From positions 81,232 to 145,231 of the forward strand of contig NZ_BAET01000019.1 in assembly GCF_000252165.1 (NCBI RefSeq): 64,000 nucleotides of DNA, given 5' to 3'. Below the pieces are notes generated by a model, which made no database searches, was not told the origin of the DNA, and was given only the letters and a program-made list of their open reading frames with translations. This DNA is from Glaciecola punicea ACAM 611 (GTDB lineage Bacteria > Pseudomonadota > Gammaproteobacteria > Enterobacterales > Alteromonadaceae). This document shows, in pieces, positions 19,437 through 29,617 of the stretch (its first letter is position 1; each line of letters begins with the position of its first letter). The position numbers were made by a program, and so were the translations under genes.

Positions 19437-21131
19437 TTATACTGACGGGCCCCGCTTCATTTGGCTGCTGCGCTGGCGTGATTGCCACTCCTGGTCTCTA
19501 TAAACAGTAGCATTACTGGCAGGCAATACTTGTCGCTTAATAATATCAGCGGCACGTTCGGCAACCATTATGGTAGGTGCATTGAGATTACCGTTAGGTA
19601 CCGTTGGAAATACCGACGAATCGACAACACGAAGCCCTTGTAAACCCCTAACACGCATTTGTGGATCCACTACCGCTAAGTTGTCGTTGGCCGCGCCCAT
19701 TCGGCAGGTGCCGCAAGGGTGATAAGCACTTTCTACGGTTGCACGCACAAAGGCATCTATTTGTGCATCGCTTATTACTTTATCGCCGGGTTGAATTTCG
19801 TCTCCACGATACTGGTCCATACTGGGTTGGGCGATTATTTCGCGCGACAACTTAACGCAAGCGCGAAATGCTTCGACGTCGTCGGGGTGTTGCAAATAAT
19901 TAAATTGAATGTGAGGAGGACAATGCGGATCTGCATTTTGGACTTTTATCGAACCTCTGCTTTTGGGCTTATTGTGGCCAATATGAAGCTGGAAACCATG
20001 CCCCTCAAAAGCTGATTTTCCATCGTAACGCATGGCGGCAGGCAAAAAATGATATTGCAAGTCTGGCCATTCAAGCCCTTTTTTCGAACGAATAAAACCA
20101 CAAGATTCAAAGTGATTAGTGGCGCCTAAGCCCGTTTTAAATAATATCCAGCGTACTCCAATGGCGAGTTTACTGAAGGGCCCTAACTTGCCGTTTAGCG
20201 TTATGGGCTGCTTGCACTTGTATTGGAAGTAAAATTCTAGGTGATCCTGAAGGTTTTCTCCCACGCCGGGCAGTTCGTGCTCCGGGCTAATGCCTGCAGC
20301 CACGAGTGTATCAGTATTACCAATGCCCGATAATTGTAAAATATGCGGAGAGCCAATTGGGCCCGCACTCAATATAACCTCTTTGTTTGCTAAAGCTTGG
20401 CTTATTTTGTTGCCTTTAAAGAACTCAACACCTACCGCTCGCTTGTCTTTTAACATGACTTTACTAACTTGAACCCCGGTGCTAACCGTTAGATTAGCGC
20501 GCTGCATCGCTGGGCGTAAATAGGCGTTAGCCGTTGACCAGCGCACCCCGTTTTTCACCGTCATATGCATGGCACCGAAGCCTTCTTGCTGATGACCATT
20601 GTAATCATCGGTTGCAAGGTAACCAGCATCCACTCCAGCATCAACAAAAGCTTGGTATAAAGGGTTTTGCATGTTGTTACCATTATTAACTGCTAGCAAT
20701 CCGCCTTTACCGCGGTAATCATCACTGTCAAAGGCCCAGTCCTCGGCTTTTTTAAAGTACGGTAAACAATGCTGATAATCCCAGTTATCTGCGCCATGGG
20801 CCTGCCATTCATCAAAGTCGCGAGCATGCCCGCGCACGTACACCATACCGTTAATAGATGAAGAACCGCCTAAGACTTTTCCCCGCGGGCAGTGCATTTC
20901 CCGGTTATTTAAAAAAGGCTCTGGTTGACTGTGAAATTGCCACGCATATTTTTTGCTGTTCATAGGAATAGACAGCGCGGTTGGCATTTGAATAAATATA
21001 CTGCGGTCTGAGCCGCCAGTTTCCAATAACAACACCGTGGTATTAGGGTCTTCGGTCAAGCGATTCGCCAGCACACACCCAGCCGACCCGGCACCCACAA
21101 TGATATAGTCAAAAGTGTCAGTTGTTGCCAT
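19437..21131 (-). CDS. betA: Choline dehydrogenase BetA (GMC oxidoreductase)
   Basis: A 564-residue FAD enzyme oxidising choline to betaine aldehyde, and onward to glycine betaine, at the membrane. It has the FAD-binding [13 protein letters not shown] at about residues 13-25, the GMC signature [20 protein letters not shown] (about 80-100), [33 protein letters not shown], and catalytic His in [12 protein letters not shown] with Asn in [12 protein letters not shown]. Similarity to E. coli BetA extends over the whole length, including NHFE(S/A)(C/G)GFIRS and QYHFLP. The ATG overlaps the betB stop by one base (TAATG), so the two are co-translated. No betI regulator or choline transporter is adjacent. 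Confidence 0.9.
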   Translation of the reverse strand: MATTDTFDYIIVGAGSAGCVLANRLTEDPNTTVLLLETGGSDRSIFIQMPTALSIPMNSKKYAWQFHSQPEPFLNNREMHCPRGKVLGGSSSINGMVYVRGHARDFDEWQAHGADNWDYQHCLPYFKKAEDWAFDSDDYRGKGGLLAVNNGNNMQNPLYQAFVDAGVDAGYLATDDYNGHQQEGFGAMHMTVKNGVRWSTANAYLRPAMQRANLTVSTGVQVSKVMLKDKRAVGVEFFKGNKISQALANKEVILSAGPIGSPHILQLSGIGNTDTLVAAGISPEHELPGVGENLQDHLEFYFQYKCKQPITLNGKLGPFSKLAIGVRWILFKTGLGATNHFESCGFIRSKKGLEWPDLQYHFLPAAMRYDGKSAFEGHGFQLHIGHNKPKSRGSIKVQNADPHCPPHIQFNYLQHPDDVEAFRACVKLSREIIAQPSMDQYRGDEIQPGDKVISDAQIDAFVRATVESAYHPCGTCRMGAANDNLAVVDPQMRVRGLQGLRVVDSSVFPTVPNGNLNAPTIMVAERAADIIKRQVLPASNATVYRDQEWQSRQRSSQMKRGPSV

Positions 21132-22606
21132 TAAAATGGCCCCTCAAGCTTTTCCATACCCACGTAAACTGATTTGGTCTGCGTATATGATTTGAATGCT
21201 TCAACCCCATTTTCACGACCAATGCCAGACTGTTTGTAGCCCCCAACCGGCATTTCCACCGGTGAGTTGCCATAGGCATTGATCCAACAAATACCCGCTT
21301 GCAGTTGCGCAATTACGCGGTGGGCGCGGCGTATATCATTGCAGAAAATACCTGCGGCAAGACCGTAAATGGTATCGTTGGCACGTCGAATAACGTCTTC
21401 TTCAGAGTCAAAGCTTAGCACCGCCATGACGGGTCCAAAAATTTCTTCGCGGGTAATGCTCATGTCGTCGCTGCAATCGGTGAAAATGGTGGGTCCAACA
21501 AAGTAACCCTTTTCACAGCCCGCTGGTTTCACACGTTCACCACCAAAGGCGAGAGTTGCGCCCTCATCTTTGCCTAACTGAATATATGACAGCACTTTTT
21601 GCATGTGACTTTCACTAATCAATGCACCCATATTAGTGGCTGGGTTGAGTGGGTCCCCCACAATAATATTGTCGCGAGTTCTCGCCAATAGACTTGTCAT
21701 AAACGCTTCATAGCAATTTTTGTGCACAAACACACGAGTGCCATGAGTGCACACTTCACCTTGGGTATAAAAATTCGCCAGCATGGCGCCGGTGACAGCC
21801 TCGTCAATATTGGCATCTTCAAACACAATTAACGGCGATTTACCACCCAGCTCCATCGTCACATTTTTCAGCGTGCCTGCCGCAGCGGCCATCACTTTTT
21901 TACCGGTGCTGACTTCGCCAGTTAAGGATACTTTGGCAATTTTTGGATGCTTAACCAAATAACTGCCAACTGCGCCGTCTCCGTGGACCACATTAAACAC
22001 ACCCGGAGGTACGCCGGCTTTTATGAATATTTCGGCCAATAGGCTGGCAGTACGTGGGGTTTCTTCAGACGGTTTAAATATCATGCTGTTACCAGCGGCC
22101 AAAGCTGCAGCCGCTTTCCAGCAAGCGATTTGCAAAGGATAATTCCAGGCACCTATGCCCAAGCACACGCCTAATGGCTCGTGTCGGGTATAAAAAAAGT
22201 CATTGCCGACGCTTTGTTGTTCGCCCATCATCGAGGGACATAAATTAGCAAAATATTCAATGGCATCGGCACCGGTTTGCACGTCAACCTCTACTGCTTC
22301 TTGCCAAGGCTTTCCTGTATCTAGCACTTCAATTTTGGCGAGTTCGTCGTTGCGCTCTCTGAGCATGACGCTAGCGCGTTGCAAAATTCGAGCGCGCTCA
22401 ATAGGCGGGGTTTTAGACCACGTATTAAAGCCTTCCTGCGCACTTTTAAGCGCCTCTTCTAGGAGTGCTTCACAGGCCGTTTGTGCGGCGTAGATTACGT
22501 TTCCGGTGGCCGGATTAATAATATCAAAACACGCATTATCGCTGTTGTCGACATAGCGGCCATGAATAAAGTTTTTTAGTAATGTAGAAGACAATGATAC
22601 CGCCAA
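21131..22606 (-). CDS. betB: Betaine aldehyde dehydrogenase BetB
   Basis: A 491-residue NAD(P)+-dependent aldehyde dehydrogenase. Catalytic Glu lies in [10 protein letters not shown] (about 250), the nucleophilic Cys in [13 protein letters not shown] (about 286), and SLTGEVSTG binds the cofactor. The N-terminal HGRYVDN and the [12 protein letters not shown]-terminal segment match BetB. It oxidises betaine aldehyde to glycine betaine, an osmoprotectant and methyl donor. The start appears to be TTG at 22606 with AAGGA about ten bases upstream; no ATG gives a better N-terminus. betA follows with a one-base overlap. A strong palindrome lies 116-139 bp upstream. Confidence 0.9.
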   Translation of the reverse strand: MAVSLSSTLLKNFIHGRYVDNSDNACFDIINPATGNVIYAAQTACEALLEEALKSAQEGFNTWSKTPPIERARILQRASVMLRERNDELAKIEVLDTGKPWQEAVEVDVQTGADAIEYFANLCPSMMGEQQSVGNDFFYTRHEPLGVCLGIGAWNYPLQIACWKAAAALAAGNSMIFKPSEETPRTASLLAEIFIKAGVPPGVFNVVHGDGAVGSYLVKHPKIAKVSLTGEVSTGKKVMAAAAGTLKNVTMELGGKSPLIVFEDANIDEAVTGAMLANFYTQGEVCTHGTRVFVHKNCYEAFMTSLLARTRDNIIVGDPLNPATNMGALISESHMQKVLSYIQLGKDEGATLAFGGERVKPAGCEKGYFVGPTIFTDCSDDMSITREEIFGPVMAVLSFDSEEDVIRRANDTIYGLAAGIFCNDIRRAHRVIAQLQAGICWINAYGNSPVEMPVGGYKQSGIGRENGVEAFKSYTQTKSVYVGMEKLEGPF

Positions 22607-23123
22607 TTTATGTGAGTCCTTATTTACGCAGCACTATAACTGTTTTATAAAATGATTTATGTGTTTTTTATACAATGCTTTCGTTGGGCTGAGCTTTTAT
22701 TGATTTGAGAAACTTTTCGTAAATTGTAAGCAAAAGCTTACAATTATAGCCGCAATTGCTGTGATAATTTACATAGTTGGGTGCCCTAACTAACAATTGT
22801 TTAAAGCAATTAAAAGACAGTCTTCATTGCGCTTCGGCAAAGAATAAAAGCGGGTATTATGCATGAATTAGCCTCACAAACCCAACCATGTTTTAGTGCT
22901 AGAATATACCTGTTGTGTAAACGCAAGATTAATGTCTAGCATGACTACTAGCAGATAGTTTTTGTCTATTCATGGTTATCGCTATAAAATGATTTGGCGC
23001 AGCTTTCGTGCCAGCTTGCTTTTAATTTAATTACAGGTCTTAGCGTCAAGTTCATTGTGCCTTAAGGCCATTATCATCCAAAATATCAAATCAATATTTT
23101 AAACATAGACTACTGGAGAAAAC
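22607..23123. promoter_or_regulatory. Divergent region between betB and glpQ-like gene, with a 24-bp palindromic site
   Basis: About 515 bp. A perfect inverted repeat, AATTGTAAGC (22722-22731) and GCTTACAATT (22736-22745), is separated by AAAA. There is no T-run after it in either direction, so it is better read as an operator than as a terminator. It is 116 bp upstream of the betB start. The remaining sequence shows no gene. Confidence 0.45.
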
Positions 23124-23819
23124 ATGGACATCATCGCTCATAGAGGTATCAGTGCTCACTACCATGAAAATACCATGTTAGCATTTGAGAAAGCCTTAGA
23201 AATAGAGGTGTATGGTATAGAAGTGGATTTGCATCAAATAGAAGATCAATTTGTTATTTTCCACGATTTTCAGCTAGATAGACTCGCGCAAACACCTGCA
23301 GATATTGCCGACTTGTCACTTCGAGACATTTCACAGATACGCCTAGAAAACAAACATAAAATACCCATCCTTACCGAGCTTTTTGAATTAGTAAAAGGCA
23401 CATGCATGCTAAACCTAGAGCTTAAGCACATATGCAATCCAAATATCTTGCTCAAACAAATAGCGCATTATGTTACACAGTATGAGGGTGATGTTGTTTT
23501 ATCCTCTTTTAATCACCCACTGCTAGCGCAACTACAGGCATTAATTAAAGGGACAGAACTTAAACAGTATATAAAGTTTGGCGCTTTAATCGGGCATTTA
23601 CCGGCGACAATGGCTCAGTATGCGGTTGATATGCAAGTAGATATAGCAGCAATAGATGCTAACTTGATTAACCTTGAGTTTGTAGAGCACGCACATTTAC
23701 ACAATATTAAAGTGTGGAGTTACACCGTTAATGTTGAGACAGCTTTCATTAAACTTAAAGAAATGGGGGTAGATGCAGTCTTTAGTAACGATCCGGCGCT
23801 GCTGACAAAGCTCGCATAG
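23124..23819 (+). CDS. Glycerophosphodiester phosphodiesterase (cytoplasmic type)
   Basis: A 231-residue TIM-barrel enzyme hydrolysing glycerophosphodiesters to glycerol-3-phosphate and the alcohol (for example choline). Family motifs are present: IIAHRGISAHYHENTMLAFEKAL with the catalytic His-Arg and Glu-Asn-Thr, GIEVDLHQIEDQFVIFHDFQLDR with metal-binding Glu/Asp and the second catalytic His, LNLELK, and AVFSNDPALL. No signal peptide, so cytoplasmic (UgpQ-like). The start at 23124 has CTGGAG eight bases upstream. It stands next to betBA; release of choline from glycerophosphocholine would feed those enzymes, but that is an inference. Confidence 0.9.
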   Translation: MDIIAHRGISAHYHENTMLAFEKALEIEVYGIEVDLHQIEDQFVIFHDFQLDRLAQTPADIADLSLRDISQIRLENKHKIPILTELFELVKGTCMLNLELKHICNPNILLKQIAHYVTQYEGDVVLSSFNHPLLAQLQALIKGTELKQYIKFGALIGHLPATMAQYAVDMQVDIAAIDANLINLEFVEHAHLHNIKVWSYTVNVETAFIKLKEMGVDAVFSNDPALLTKLA

Positions 23820-23859
23820 AGCCATATCAAAGTGCACATTAGCAATTTCTGCAATCGCT

Positions 23860-23930
23860 ATGGGCGGATTACATCATACCGCCCATGAAGTAGTAAGCTC
23901 TATAAAACATAAAAATGTTCGCAGAGCTTA
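23860..23930. terminator. Two hairpins between convergent genes
   Basis: ATGGGCGG (23860-23867) pairs perfectly with CCGCCCAT (23879-23886). A second stem, TAAGCTCT (23894-23901) with AGAGCTTA (23923-23930), follows. They lie between the converging phosphodiesterase and cupin genes, where terminators are expected, but neither has a clear T-run. Role as terminator is tentative. Confidence 0.4.
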
Positions 23931-23960
23931 AGAACTGCCGGCGTTACTTCAATCCTATAT

Positions 23961-24980
23961 TCAAACAAAAGTAGGAGCCTGTGGCACATCCCCTCGCCTC
24001 GTTATGTAAACAATACAATCGTCTTTACCTTTATTTTCAAAATAACGAGTACAGCCCATTGGTGTACTGAAGTTATCGCCTTCGTTTAGCACAATAACCT
24101 CACCATCAATCTTTATAGTCAAGCAGCCATTATGTACAAAAATAACCTCTTCTTCTGCTCGTGTATGCGCTTCAATAATGGCGTCAGATTTAAGTTTTAC
24201 TGCGCGCATCACAAAACCATGGGTCCAGCTGAGTTTAGATGCCTTGACCCCTTCTTTAGATGATGCAGGACCAACAAGTGATGCTTCTTGAACACCGTCA
24301 AATTGCGACAATAAGGTGTCATCTTGCCAGAAGAAATCTTCTTTATGCAGAACAATATCAACCAAATCTTTACTATTCACTATGCGATGTTCGGCAATCT
24401 GCTGTTGCGATGTGACTGGCATGGGAGAAATATTATCGGGAACTGTTTCGCCTTTGTTTGTATCAATCAAAGAACCATTTTCTAACAATACGAGTCCATA
24501 TACTTTGGCTAAATCGAATACTGCAGGAGCCCATAACACTCGCCCAGGGTCATCGCTACCTAATACGGCATGCAGATATCCCAAGCCTTTATGCTCACCT
24601 TTTAGTAAACCTTCACGGCATTCAAAACCTCTAAATATACCTGTTGGAATAGAAATGACGTCGCCAGCAAACAATGTAATGCGTCCATCTTTTCCCTCTA
24701 CGCCAGACATAAAGTCCCAACTGCCCGTATGCACAAGAAATACTTCTTCGGTTAGATGGCTATGTTGCGAGTTTAAGCATCCAGCAGGTTGGCGTGCCCC
24801 ACCAATGTTAAACCCATGGGGAATACCAATATGAACGTGTTGTTCAGCGTTTTCAGCCACGCCAGGACCGATTATCGTAAAATTTTCTTTTTTATCTGAG
24901 CCTGGGCTACGAGTATCTATAAAGGCAGTCATGCATGCCTTTAGGTCATCATAACGAACCATTCTTTCTTGTAACGACAT
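23961..24980 (-). CDS. Bicupin domain protein (enzyme of the LacI-controlled locus)
   Basis: A 339-residue protein with two cupin barrels. The first (about 60-125) has QHSHLTEEVFLVHTGSW and GDVISIPTGIFRGFE, retaining His, His and Glu metal ligands. The second (about 255-330) has IEAHTRAEEEVIFVHNG and LNEGDNFSTPMGCTRYFEN, with His and Glu residues that could bind metal. Such bicupins include dioxygenases, isomerases and lyases; the reaction here cannot be told. It lies 21 bp downstream of the SDR gene on the same strand, so a two-gene operon divergent from the dehydrogenase operon is likely. No signal peptide, so cytoplasmic. Confidence 0.8.
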   Translation of the reverse strand: MSLQERMVRYDDLKACMTAFIDTRSPGSDKKENFTIIGPGVAENAEQHVHIGIPHGFNIGGARQPAGCLNSQHSHLTEEVFLVHTGSWDFMSGVEGKDGRITLFAGDVISIPTGIFRGFECREGLLKGEHKGLGYLHAVLGSDDPGRVLWAPAVFDLAKVYGLVLLENGSLIDTNKGETVPDNISPMPVTSQQQIAEHRIVNSKDLVDIVLHKEDFFWQDDTLLSQFDGVQEASLVGPASSKEGVKASKLSWTHGFVMRAVKLKSDAIIEAHTRAEEEVIFVHNGCLTIKIDGEVIVLNEGDNFSTPMGCTRYFENKGKDDCIVYITRRGDVPQAPTFV

Positions 24981-25001
24981 TATTTTTCCTTTTAGTATTG
25001 G

Positions 25002-25742
25002 CTAACGTGCGGTCCAGCCACCGTCTACTTTGATACATGTTCCAGTAATCATTGCAGATAGGTCGCTTAGTAAAAAAACACAAGCATTCGCAACATCATC
25101 TGTGGTGGCCAGTGATTTCATGGGGATCATATCGTACACAAATTTCTTAAAATCTGGATTTTTAAACATGGGCTCAGTCAGCTCAGTGAGGACAAATGTG
25201 GGTGCCACGGTATTCACACGAATGTGTTTTTCTGCCAACTCAACCGCCATCGCTTTGCTTAGCCCTTCAACGGCATGCTTCGACATACAATATAGTGTGC
25301 GATTAGGTGAGCCAACAAAGCCCATTTGCGACGACATATTAACAATGGCGCCACCCGACTCAGTCATTTTAGCAGCGGCCGCTTTTGCTGTTCGATACAT
25401 ACTCTTGATATTTATATCAACCACGTCATCGAGGTCTTGGTCTGCTTGCTCAAGCATAGGCGCTACGCGGTTAGTACCTACATTATTGATTAAACCGTGT
25501 AATTCTTTCAATGCTCGTACGCGTTGCACAAATGACTCGTTAGTAACATCTTCTTCCCATACTTCAATATTTTGACCAGCTAATTGCCGCAGACTAACAA
25601 GGTCTGCACGCGTTCTAGCAACCGCAATTACACGTGCCCCACATTGAGCGGCCAAAATAGCGCAAGCTCGACCTATGCCCTTTCCTGCGCCGGTAACTAA
25701 AATCGATTTCCCCACTAATAAGTCAGCGCTAAATCCAGACAT
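25002..25742 (-). CDS. Short-chain dehydrogenase/reductase (SDR)
   Basis: A 246-residue classical SDR. It shows the cofactor motif TGAGKGIG (about 17-24), an AVART segment after strand 2 suited to NADP(H) or NAD(H), NNVGTNR, the catalytic Ser in VNMSSQMG and YCMSK (Tyr-x-x-x-Lys), and the C-terminal GTCIKVDGGWTAR. It interconverts an alcohol and a ketone of an unknown sugar-like or hydroxy-acid substrate. The ATG at 25742 has AAGGTG five bases upstream; the TTG one codon earlier is less likely. An operator-like palindrome is centred about 30 bp upstream. It is probably transcribed with the bicupin. Confidence 0.88.
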   Translation of the reverse strand: MSGFSADLLVGKSILVTGAGKGIGRACAILAAQCGARVIAVARTRADLVSLRQLAGQNIEVWEEDVTNESFVQRVRALKELHGLINNVGTNRVAPMLEQADQDLDDVVDINIKSMYRTAKAAAAKMTESGGAIVNMSSQMGFVGSPNRTLYCMSKHAVEGLSKAMAVELAEKHIRVNTVAPTFVLTELTEPMFKNPDFKKFVYDMIPMKSLATTDDVANACVFLLSDLSAMITGTCIKVDGGWTAR

Positions 25743-25765
25743 CAATTCACCTTAAAGTATATTTT

Positions 25766-25777
25766 GCATTCGAAGTC
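25766..25777. promoter_or_regulatory. LacI-type operator, site 1 (10/12 match)
   Basis: GCATTCGAAGTC matches the palindrome GACTTCGAAGTC at ten of twelve positions. It lies between the divergent SDR-bicupin and histidinol-dehydrogenase-like operons, 24 bp before the SDR start. Repression of the leftward unit, and possibly both, is inferred. Confidence 0.6.
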
Positions 25778-25854
25778 ATTATTAAGTAAGATAATGTTAA
25801 TAGCAATGAATTTGTTTGATTTATCCATTATAAATTATACCTTGGAGCTCGTAA

Positions 25855-27129
25855 ATGATTAAGTATTTAAAGAAAGGACCTACTCAAGAAGAGAAAGTAG
25901 CGTCGAACAAAAAAGTGCAGACTATTGTTGAAGATATTATTAGCAATATTGAAAATAATGGCGACGAAGCGGTAAGAGAGTATTCAGAAAAGTTCGATAA
26001 ATGGACTCCGAAGTCATTTAGACTTTCTAAAGAAGAAATAGCAGATTGTTATGCTCAACTTGATGAACAAGTTATTTCTGATATTCGCTGGGCTCAAACG
26101 CAGGTGAGAAACTTTGCACAAATCCAACGTGACTCGATGAAAGACGTTGAAGTAGAAACGCTGCCAGGAGTGACCCTAGGGCACAGACATATTCCAATGG
26201 AGTCGGTTGGTTGCTATGTGCCCGGCGGCAAATATCCCCTGGTTGCATCTGCGCATATGAGTGTAGTAACAGCAAAAGTAGCGGGCGTAAAACGCGTCAT
26301 TGCCTGTGCCCCTCCTTTTGACGGTAAACCGTCAGCAGCGATAGTTGTTGCTATGGACATGGCTGGAGCTGATGAAATTTATTGTTTTGGCGGAGTACAA
26401 GCAGTTGCAGCAATGGCTATTGGTACCCAAACAATTGCACCTGTCGACATGATTGTTGGTCCAGGTAATGCTTTTGTCGCTGAAGCTAAGCGTCAATTAT
26501 TCGGGCGTGTTGGCATTGATTTATTTGCCGGGCCCACTGAAACACTCATCATAGCTGACGACAGTGTAGATGGAGAGCTGTGTGCTGCAGACTTATTAGG
26601 CCAAGCAGAGCATGGTCCAACTTCGCCGGTAGTACTGCTAACGAATAGTGAAACCCTCGCGAAAGAAACGATGAAAGAAGTTGAACGGCAATTAAAAATA
26701 CTATCTACTGGTGAGGTTGCCGGGCAAGCTTGGCGAGACTTTGGTGAGGTAATTGTGTGCGATACTTACGAAGAAATGCTGAGCGTTGCAAACAACCTTG
26801 CATCTGAACATGTTCAGGTAATGACCAAAAATGTAGGTTATTTCAAAGATAATATGCAAAACTTTGGTGCTTTGTTTCTAGGACCCGAAACCAATGTATC
26901 CTATGGCGATAAGTGCATAGGAACAAATCATACACTACCAACTAAAAAGGCAGCACGCTATACTGGTGGTCTATGGGTTGGAAAGTTCATCAAAACATGC
27001 ACTTTCCAATATATTACAGAAGAAGCCTCGGTAGTGGTTGGTAATTATTGTTCAAGATTATGCGCGCTAGAAGGGTTCGCTGGACATAAGGAACAAGCTG
27101 ACATAAGGCTCAGACGATACGAGAAATAA
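25855..27129 (+). CDS. Histidinol-dehydrogenase-family NAD+ dehydrogenase (HpsN-like)
   Basis: A 424-residue protein of the HisD fold that oxidises an alcohol to a carboxylate in two NAD+-dependent steps. Family landmarks: [74 protein letters not shown] and ASEHVQVM (zinc and catalytic His/Glu), and the C-terminal [17 protein letters not shown]. The [22 protein letters not shown] type and the C-terminal AARYTGGL(W/S)V resemble sulfopropanediol dehydrogenase HpsN more than biosynthetic HisD. It is not with his genes but heads a catabolic operon with a LacI regulator, so a role in histidine synthesis is unlikely. The start has GGAG eight bases upstream. Substrate unknown. Confidence 0.82.
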   Translation: MIKYLKKGPTQEEKVASNKKVQTIVEDIISNIENNGDEAVREYSEKFDKWTPKSFRLSKEEIADCYAQLDEQVISDIRWAQTQVRNFAQIQRDSMKDVEVETLPGVTLGHRHIPMESVGCYVPGGKYPLVASAHMSVVTAKVAGVKRVIACAPPFDGKPSAAIVVAMDMAGADEIYCFGGVQAVAAMAIGTQTIAPVDMIVGPGNAFVAEAKRQLFGRVGIDLFAGPTETLIIADDSVDGELCAADLLGQAEHGPTSPVVLLTNSETLAKETMKEVERQLKILSTGEVAGQAWRDFGEVIVCDTYEEMLSVANNLASEHVQVMTKNVGYFKDNMQNFGALFLGPETNVSYGDKCIGTNHTLPTKKAARYTGGLWVGKFIKTCTFQYITEEASVVVGNYCSRLCALEGFAGHKEQADIRLRRYEK

Positions 27130-27131
27130 TA

Positions 27132-28151
27132 TTGACAAAAACTAAACGTGTCACATCCTACGATGTCGCTAAAATAGCTGGCGTTTCTCAATCGGCCGTT
27201 TCTAGAGTATTTCAGAAGGGCCGAAGTGTTTCTAAAAAAACCAGAGAAAAGGTCTTAGCAACGGCAAATGATCTCGGTTATCAGCCTAATGCGATAGCCC
27301 GAATGCTTATTACCAAGCGTTCAGGTATGGTTGCGGTAATTTTATCTTCCCGCGTTAACCTTATTTATCCGGAAGTGTTGTCGTTGTTGAACAAACGTTT
27401 ATCTGAAAAAGACGAAAGGGTGCTACTGTTCAACTTAGATGACGCTGCAGGCTTAGATGATATTTTAGAGCACATATGGACTTTTCAATTGGATGGCGTA
27501 ATAGCAATCGCAGCCCATTTTGACAATGAAAGTATTAATAAATTTAAAAAACATCAAATCCCAGTTGTACTCTATAACCGCCGTGTGGCTGGCCATTCGG
27601 CAAGTTCTGTTTGTTGCAACCATGAACAAGGTATTTTTGAATTAGTTGATATTTTAGATAACTTTGATCACAAAAATTACTTGGTTATTTCTGGACCTAC
27701 TGAATCTGATGTTGCTCTAGAGCGCTGTGAACTGGCAATAAGAGCACTTGCCAATAAAGGATACAAAAATGTACCTGTGCAATATGGCGATTTTACCTAT
27801 AAATCAGGACGTCACGCATTTTCAGAGTATATGGCATCACATCCACCACCTACCGCCGTGATTTGCGGCAATGACACTATGGCAATAGGCGTAATAGATG
27901 AAGCCAGGAAAAACTTTGGTTTAAGAGTCCCAGAAGATTTATCGGTAGTCGGTTTTGATGGCGTAAATGCTGTATTTTGGCACAGTTACCAGCTCACAAC
28001 GATTAAGCAGCCTGTAGAGCAAATGACTAAATCTGCGGTTGATATTTTACTTGAACAAATAGCATCTCCTGAAAACCCTCCGCAACTTCGTGTATGGTCT
28101 GGCGCTTTAATTGAGGGAAATACGGTAGGGCCGGCAAGGAATGAAAAGTAA
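27132..28151 (+). CDS. LacI/GalR-family transcriptional regulator
   Basis: A 339-residue repressor. The N-terminal helix-turn-helix reads SYDVAKIAGVSQSAVSRVFQ (about 9-28) with hinge helix NAIARMLITKRSG (about 54-66); the rest is a periplasmic-binding-protein-like sensor (VAVILSS, AVICGNDTMAIGVIDEA, DLSVVGFDGVNA, TTIKQPVEQM). The start is TTG at 27132, two bases after the upstream stop, consistent with the conserved N-terminus. It is the second gene of the operon and overlaps the next gene by 11 bases. The repeated palindrome GACTTCGAAGTC near the promoters of this locus has the centre-symmetric CG typical of LacI-family sites, so it is the likely operator of this protein. Effector unknown. 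Confidence 0.9.
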   Translation: MTKTKRVTSYDVAKIAGVSQSAVSRVFQKGRSVSKKTREKVLATANDLGYQPNAIARMLITKRSGMVAVILSSRVNLIYPEVLSLLNKRLSEKDERVLLFNLDDAAGLDDILEHIWTFQLDGVIAIAAHFDNESINKFKKHQIPVVLYNRRVAGHSASSVCCNHEQGIFELVDILDNFDHKNYLVISGPTESDVALERCELAIRALANKGYKNVPVQYGDFTYKSGRHAFSEYMASHPPPTAVICGNDTMAIGVIDEARKNFGLRVPEDLSVVGFDGVNAVFWHSYQLTTIKQPVEQMTKSAVDILLEQIASPENPPQLRVWSGALIEGNTVGPARNEK

Positions 28152-28842
28152 GCCTTTGATGGTATTTATACCTGGCACTTTATGCACCAGTGAGGTCTTT
28201 ACGCAACTGCTAAAAAAATTACCCTATGAAACTAAAACCATCGAGTTTAATGACCACGATAACTTAAACGACATGGCCGCTGAAGTTATGCACGCTGTGG
28301 GAGAACGTTCATTTATTGCAATTGGATTTTCCATGGGAGGCATGGTGGCGTTGGAATTGATTCGCATGAATGTTAAACAACTTGCTGGAATAGTACTTCT
28401 TAATAGCAATTGCCACGCAGATTTGCCGGGGCGCAAAGCAGGTCGCGATGCTCATTTAGAAATCGCTAAAACCCAAGGTATCGAAACACTTATCAAGCAA
28501 GAATATTTACCCCTTTACTTTTCCAATTCGAACGGTCCTGAAAGCGAAGTAGTTGTAAAAATGGCTGCACAGCTAGGCGCTGACACTCTTAAATCACAGT
28601 TGAAAGTATTGGCTGAACGTCCTGATTCATTAAGTATATTAACAAATTTCAGTAAACCATTATTAATAGTAGGTGCGCAAAACGACCAATCTTGTCCGCC
28701 CGAGCACCAACAAGTAATGGCCAGAATAGCCAGACAATCTGAATTGCATATATTGCCAGATTGCGGCCATTTTGCGCTTTTACAAGCACCTACATGCATT
28801 GCACATTTAATTAACCAGTGGGTAAACAAATACTATGCATGA
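28141..28842 (+). CDS. Alpha/beta hydrolase
   Basis: A 233-residue cytoplasmic alpha/beta hydrolase. The N-terminal FIPGTLCTSEVF gives the oxyanion loop (typically HG), GFSMGGMVALELI carries the nucleophile serine (about residue 63), IVGAQNDQSCPPE holds the acid Asp, and PDCGHFALLQAP the catalytic His. Esterases, lactonases and thioesterases share this pattern; in this operon it might open a lactone or ester intermediate. It overlaps the LacI gene by 11 bases and the aldolase gene by 8 bases, so the genes are tightly coupled. Confidence 0.85.
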   Translation: MKSKPLMVFIPGTLCTSEVFTQLLKKLPYETKTIEFNDHDNLNDMAAEVMHAVGERSFIAIGFSMGGMVALELIRMNVKQLAGIVLLNSNCHADLPGRKAGRDAHLEIAKTQGIETLIKQEYLPLYFSNSNGPESEVVVKMAAQLGADTLKSQLKVLAERPDSLSILTNFSKPLLIVGAQNDQSCPPEHQQVMARIARQSELHILPDCGHFALLQAPTCIAHLINQWVNKYYA

Positions 28843-29602
28843 GTTTAAACAAGCGTTAGCTACCAAACAGCCATTATTGGGGACATTTATAAAAACGCCC
28901 CACTTTCATAATACCGAAGTACTATCAAAGCTGGGCTTTGCAACATTGTGCCTTGATGCAGAACATGCCCCTTTTGACAGGCGCGATTTAGACACCTGCA
29001 TTTTGGCAGCAAAGGCCAATGGGCAGCATGTATTAGTGCGCATCCCAAATGATCATCACGAAACTATTTTAAACACCTTAGACTTAGGTGCCGATGGCAT
29101 TGTTATACCGCATGTAAAAAGCGCTCAGCAGTTAGAACATATTGTTAAACAATGTTACTACGGTCATAACGGCAGAGGTTATGCAGGGTCTACAAGGATG
29201 GCCGGTTACACGACTAATAACATGCAACAGAACCTTGCGCATAACGCCAAAAATACTGCGGTAATCGCACAAATAGAAGATATAGATGCGCTTGACCAAC
29301 TAGAGGCTATTTGCCAAGTAAAGGGCGTTGACTGTTTATTTATTGGCAGAATGGATTTAACAGTTGCGCTAGGAGAAACCGATCCGAACGCGCCTAATGT
29401 CCTAAAAACAGTCGCTAAGATTGTTGAAGTTGCTAATAAATATGAGCTTGCTACCGGTATGTTTATTGCTAATTTAGACGAGTTGGATCATTGGCTTAAA
29501 CAGCGGGTCTCACTTTTTTTATTAGGCTCAGATCACAGTTTTATGCTGGCGGGCGCTAAACAATTGCAAACCAAATTCGAGCAAGCTAAGCAATCGCAAT
29601 AA
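28835..29602 (+). CDS. HpcH/HpaI-family class II aldolase
   Basis: A 255-residue metal-dependent aldolase that cleaves 4-hydroxy-2-oxo acids to pyruvate and an aldehyde. Landmarks: LLGTFIKTP (substrate Arg usually in this region is Lys here), CLDAEHAPFDRRDL, VRIPNDHHETILNTLDLGADGIVIPHV, GYAGSTRMAGY, and metal ligands Glu in AQIEDIDAL (about 149) and Asp in LFIGRMDLTVALG (about 175). It sits between a cytoplasmic hydrolase and a secreted one, suggesting the final cleavage of a ring-opened or dehydrated hydroxy-acid. Substrate unknown. Confidence 0.87.
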   Translation: MHEFKQALATKQPLLGTFIKTPHFHNTEVLSKLGFATLCLDAEHAPFDRRDLDTCILAAKANGQHVLVRIPNDHHETILNTLDLGADGIVIPHVKSAQQLEHIVKQCYYGHNGRGYAGSTRMAGYTTNNMQQNLAHNAKNTAVIAQIEDIDALDQLEAICQVKGVDCLFIGRMDLTVALGETDPNAPNVLKTVAKIVEVANKYELATGMFIANLDELDHWLKQRVSLFLLGSDHSFMLAGAKQLQTKFEQAKQSQ

Positions 29603-29617
29603 TGAGGCAAGCAAGCT

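Noticed and set aside
23961-24980. DMSP lyase of the cupin type as the role of the bicupin
   Set aside because: DMSP-lyase cupins are small single-cupin proteins with a different metal motif; this one has two cupin domains and no supporting ddd genes.
25855-27129. Annotation as biosynthetic histidinol dehydrogenase HisD
   Set aside because: No his genes are adjacent, the operon is catabolic and LacI-linked, and the sequence features fit the HpsN-type branch better.
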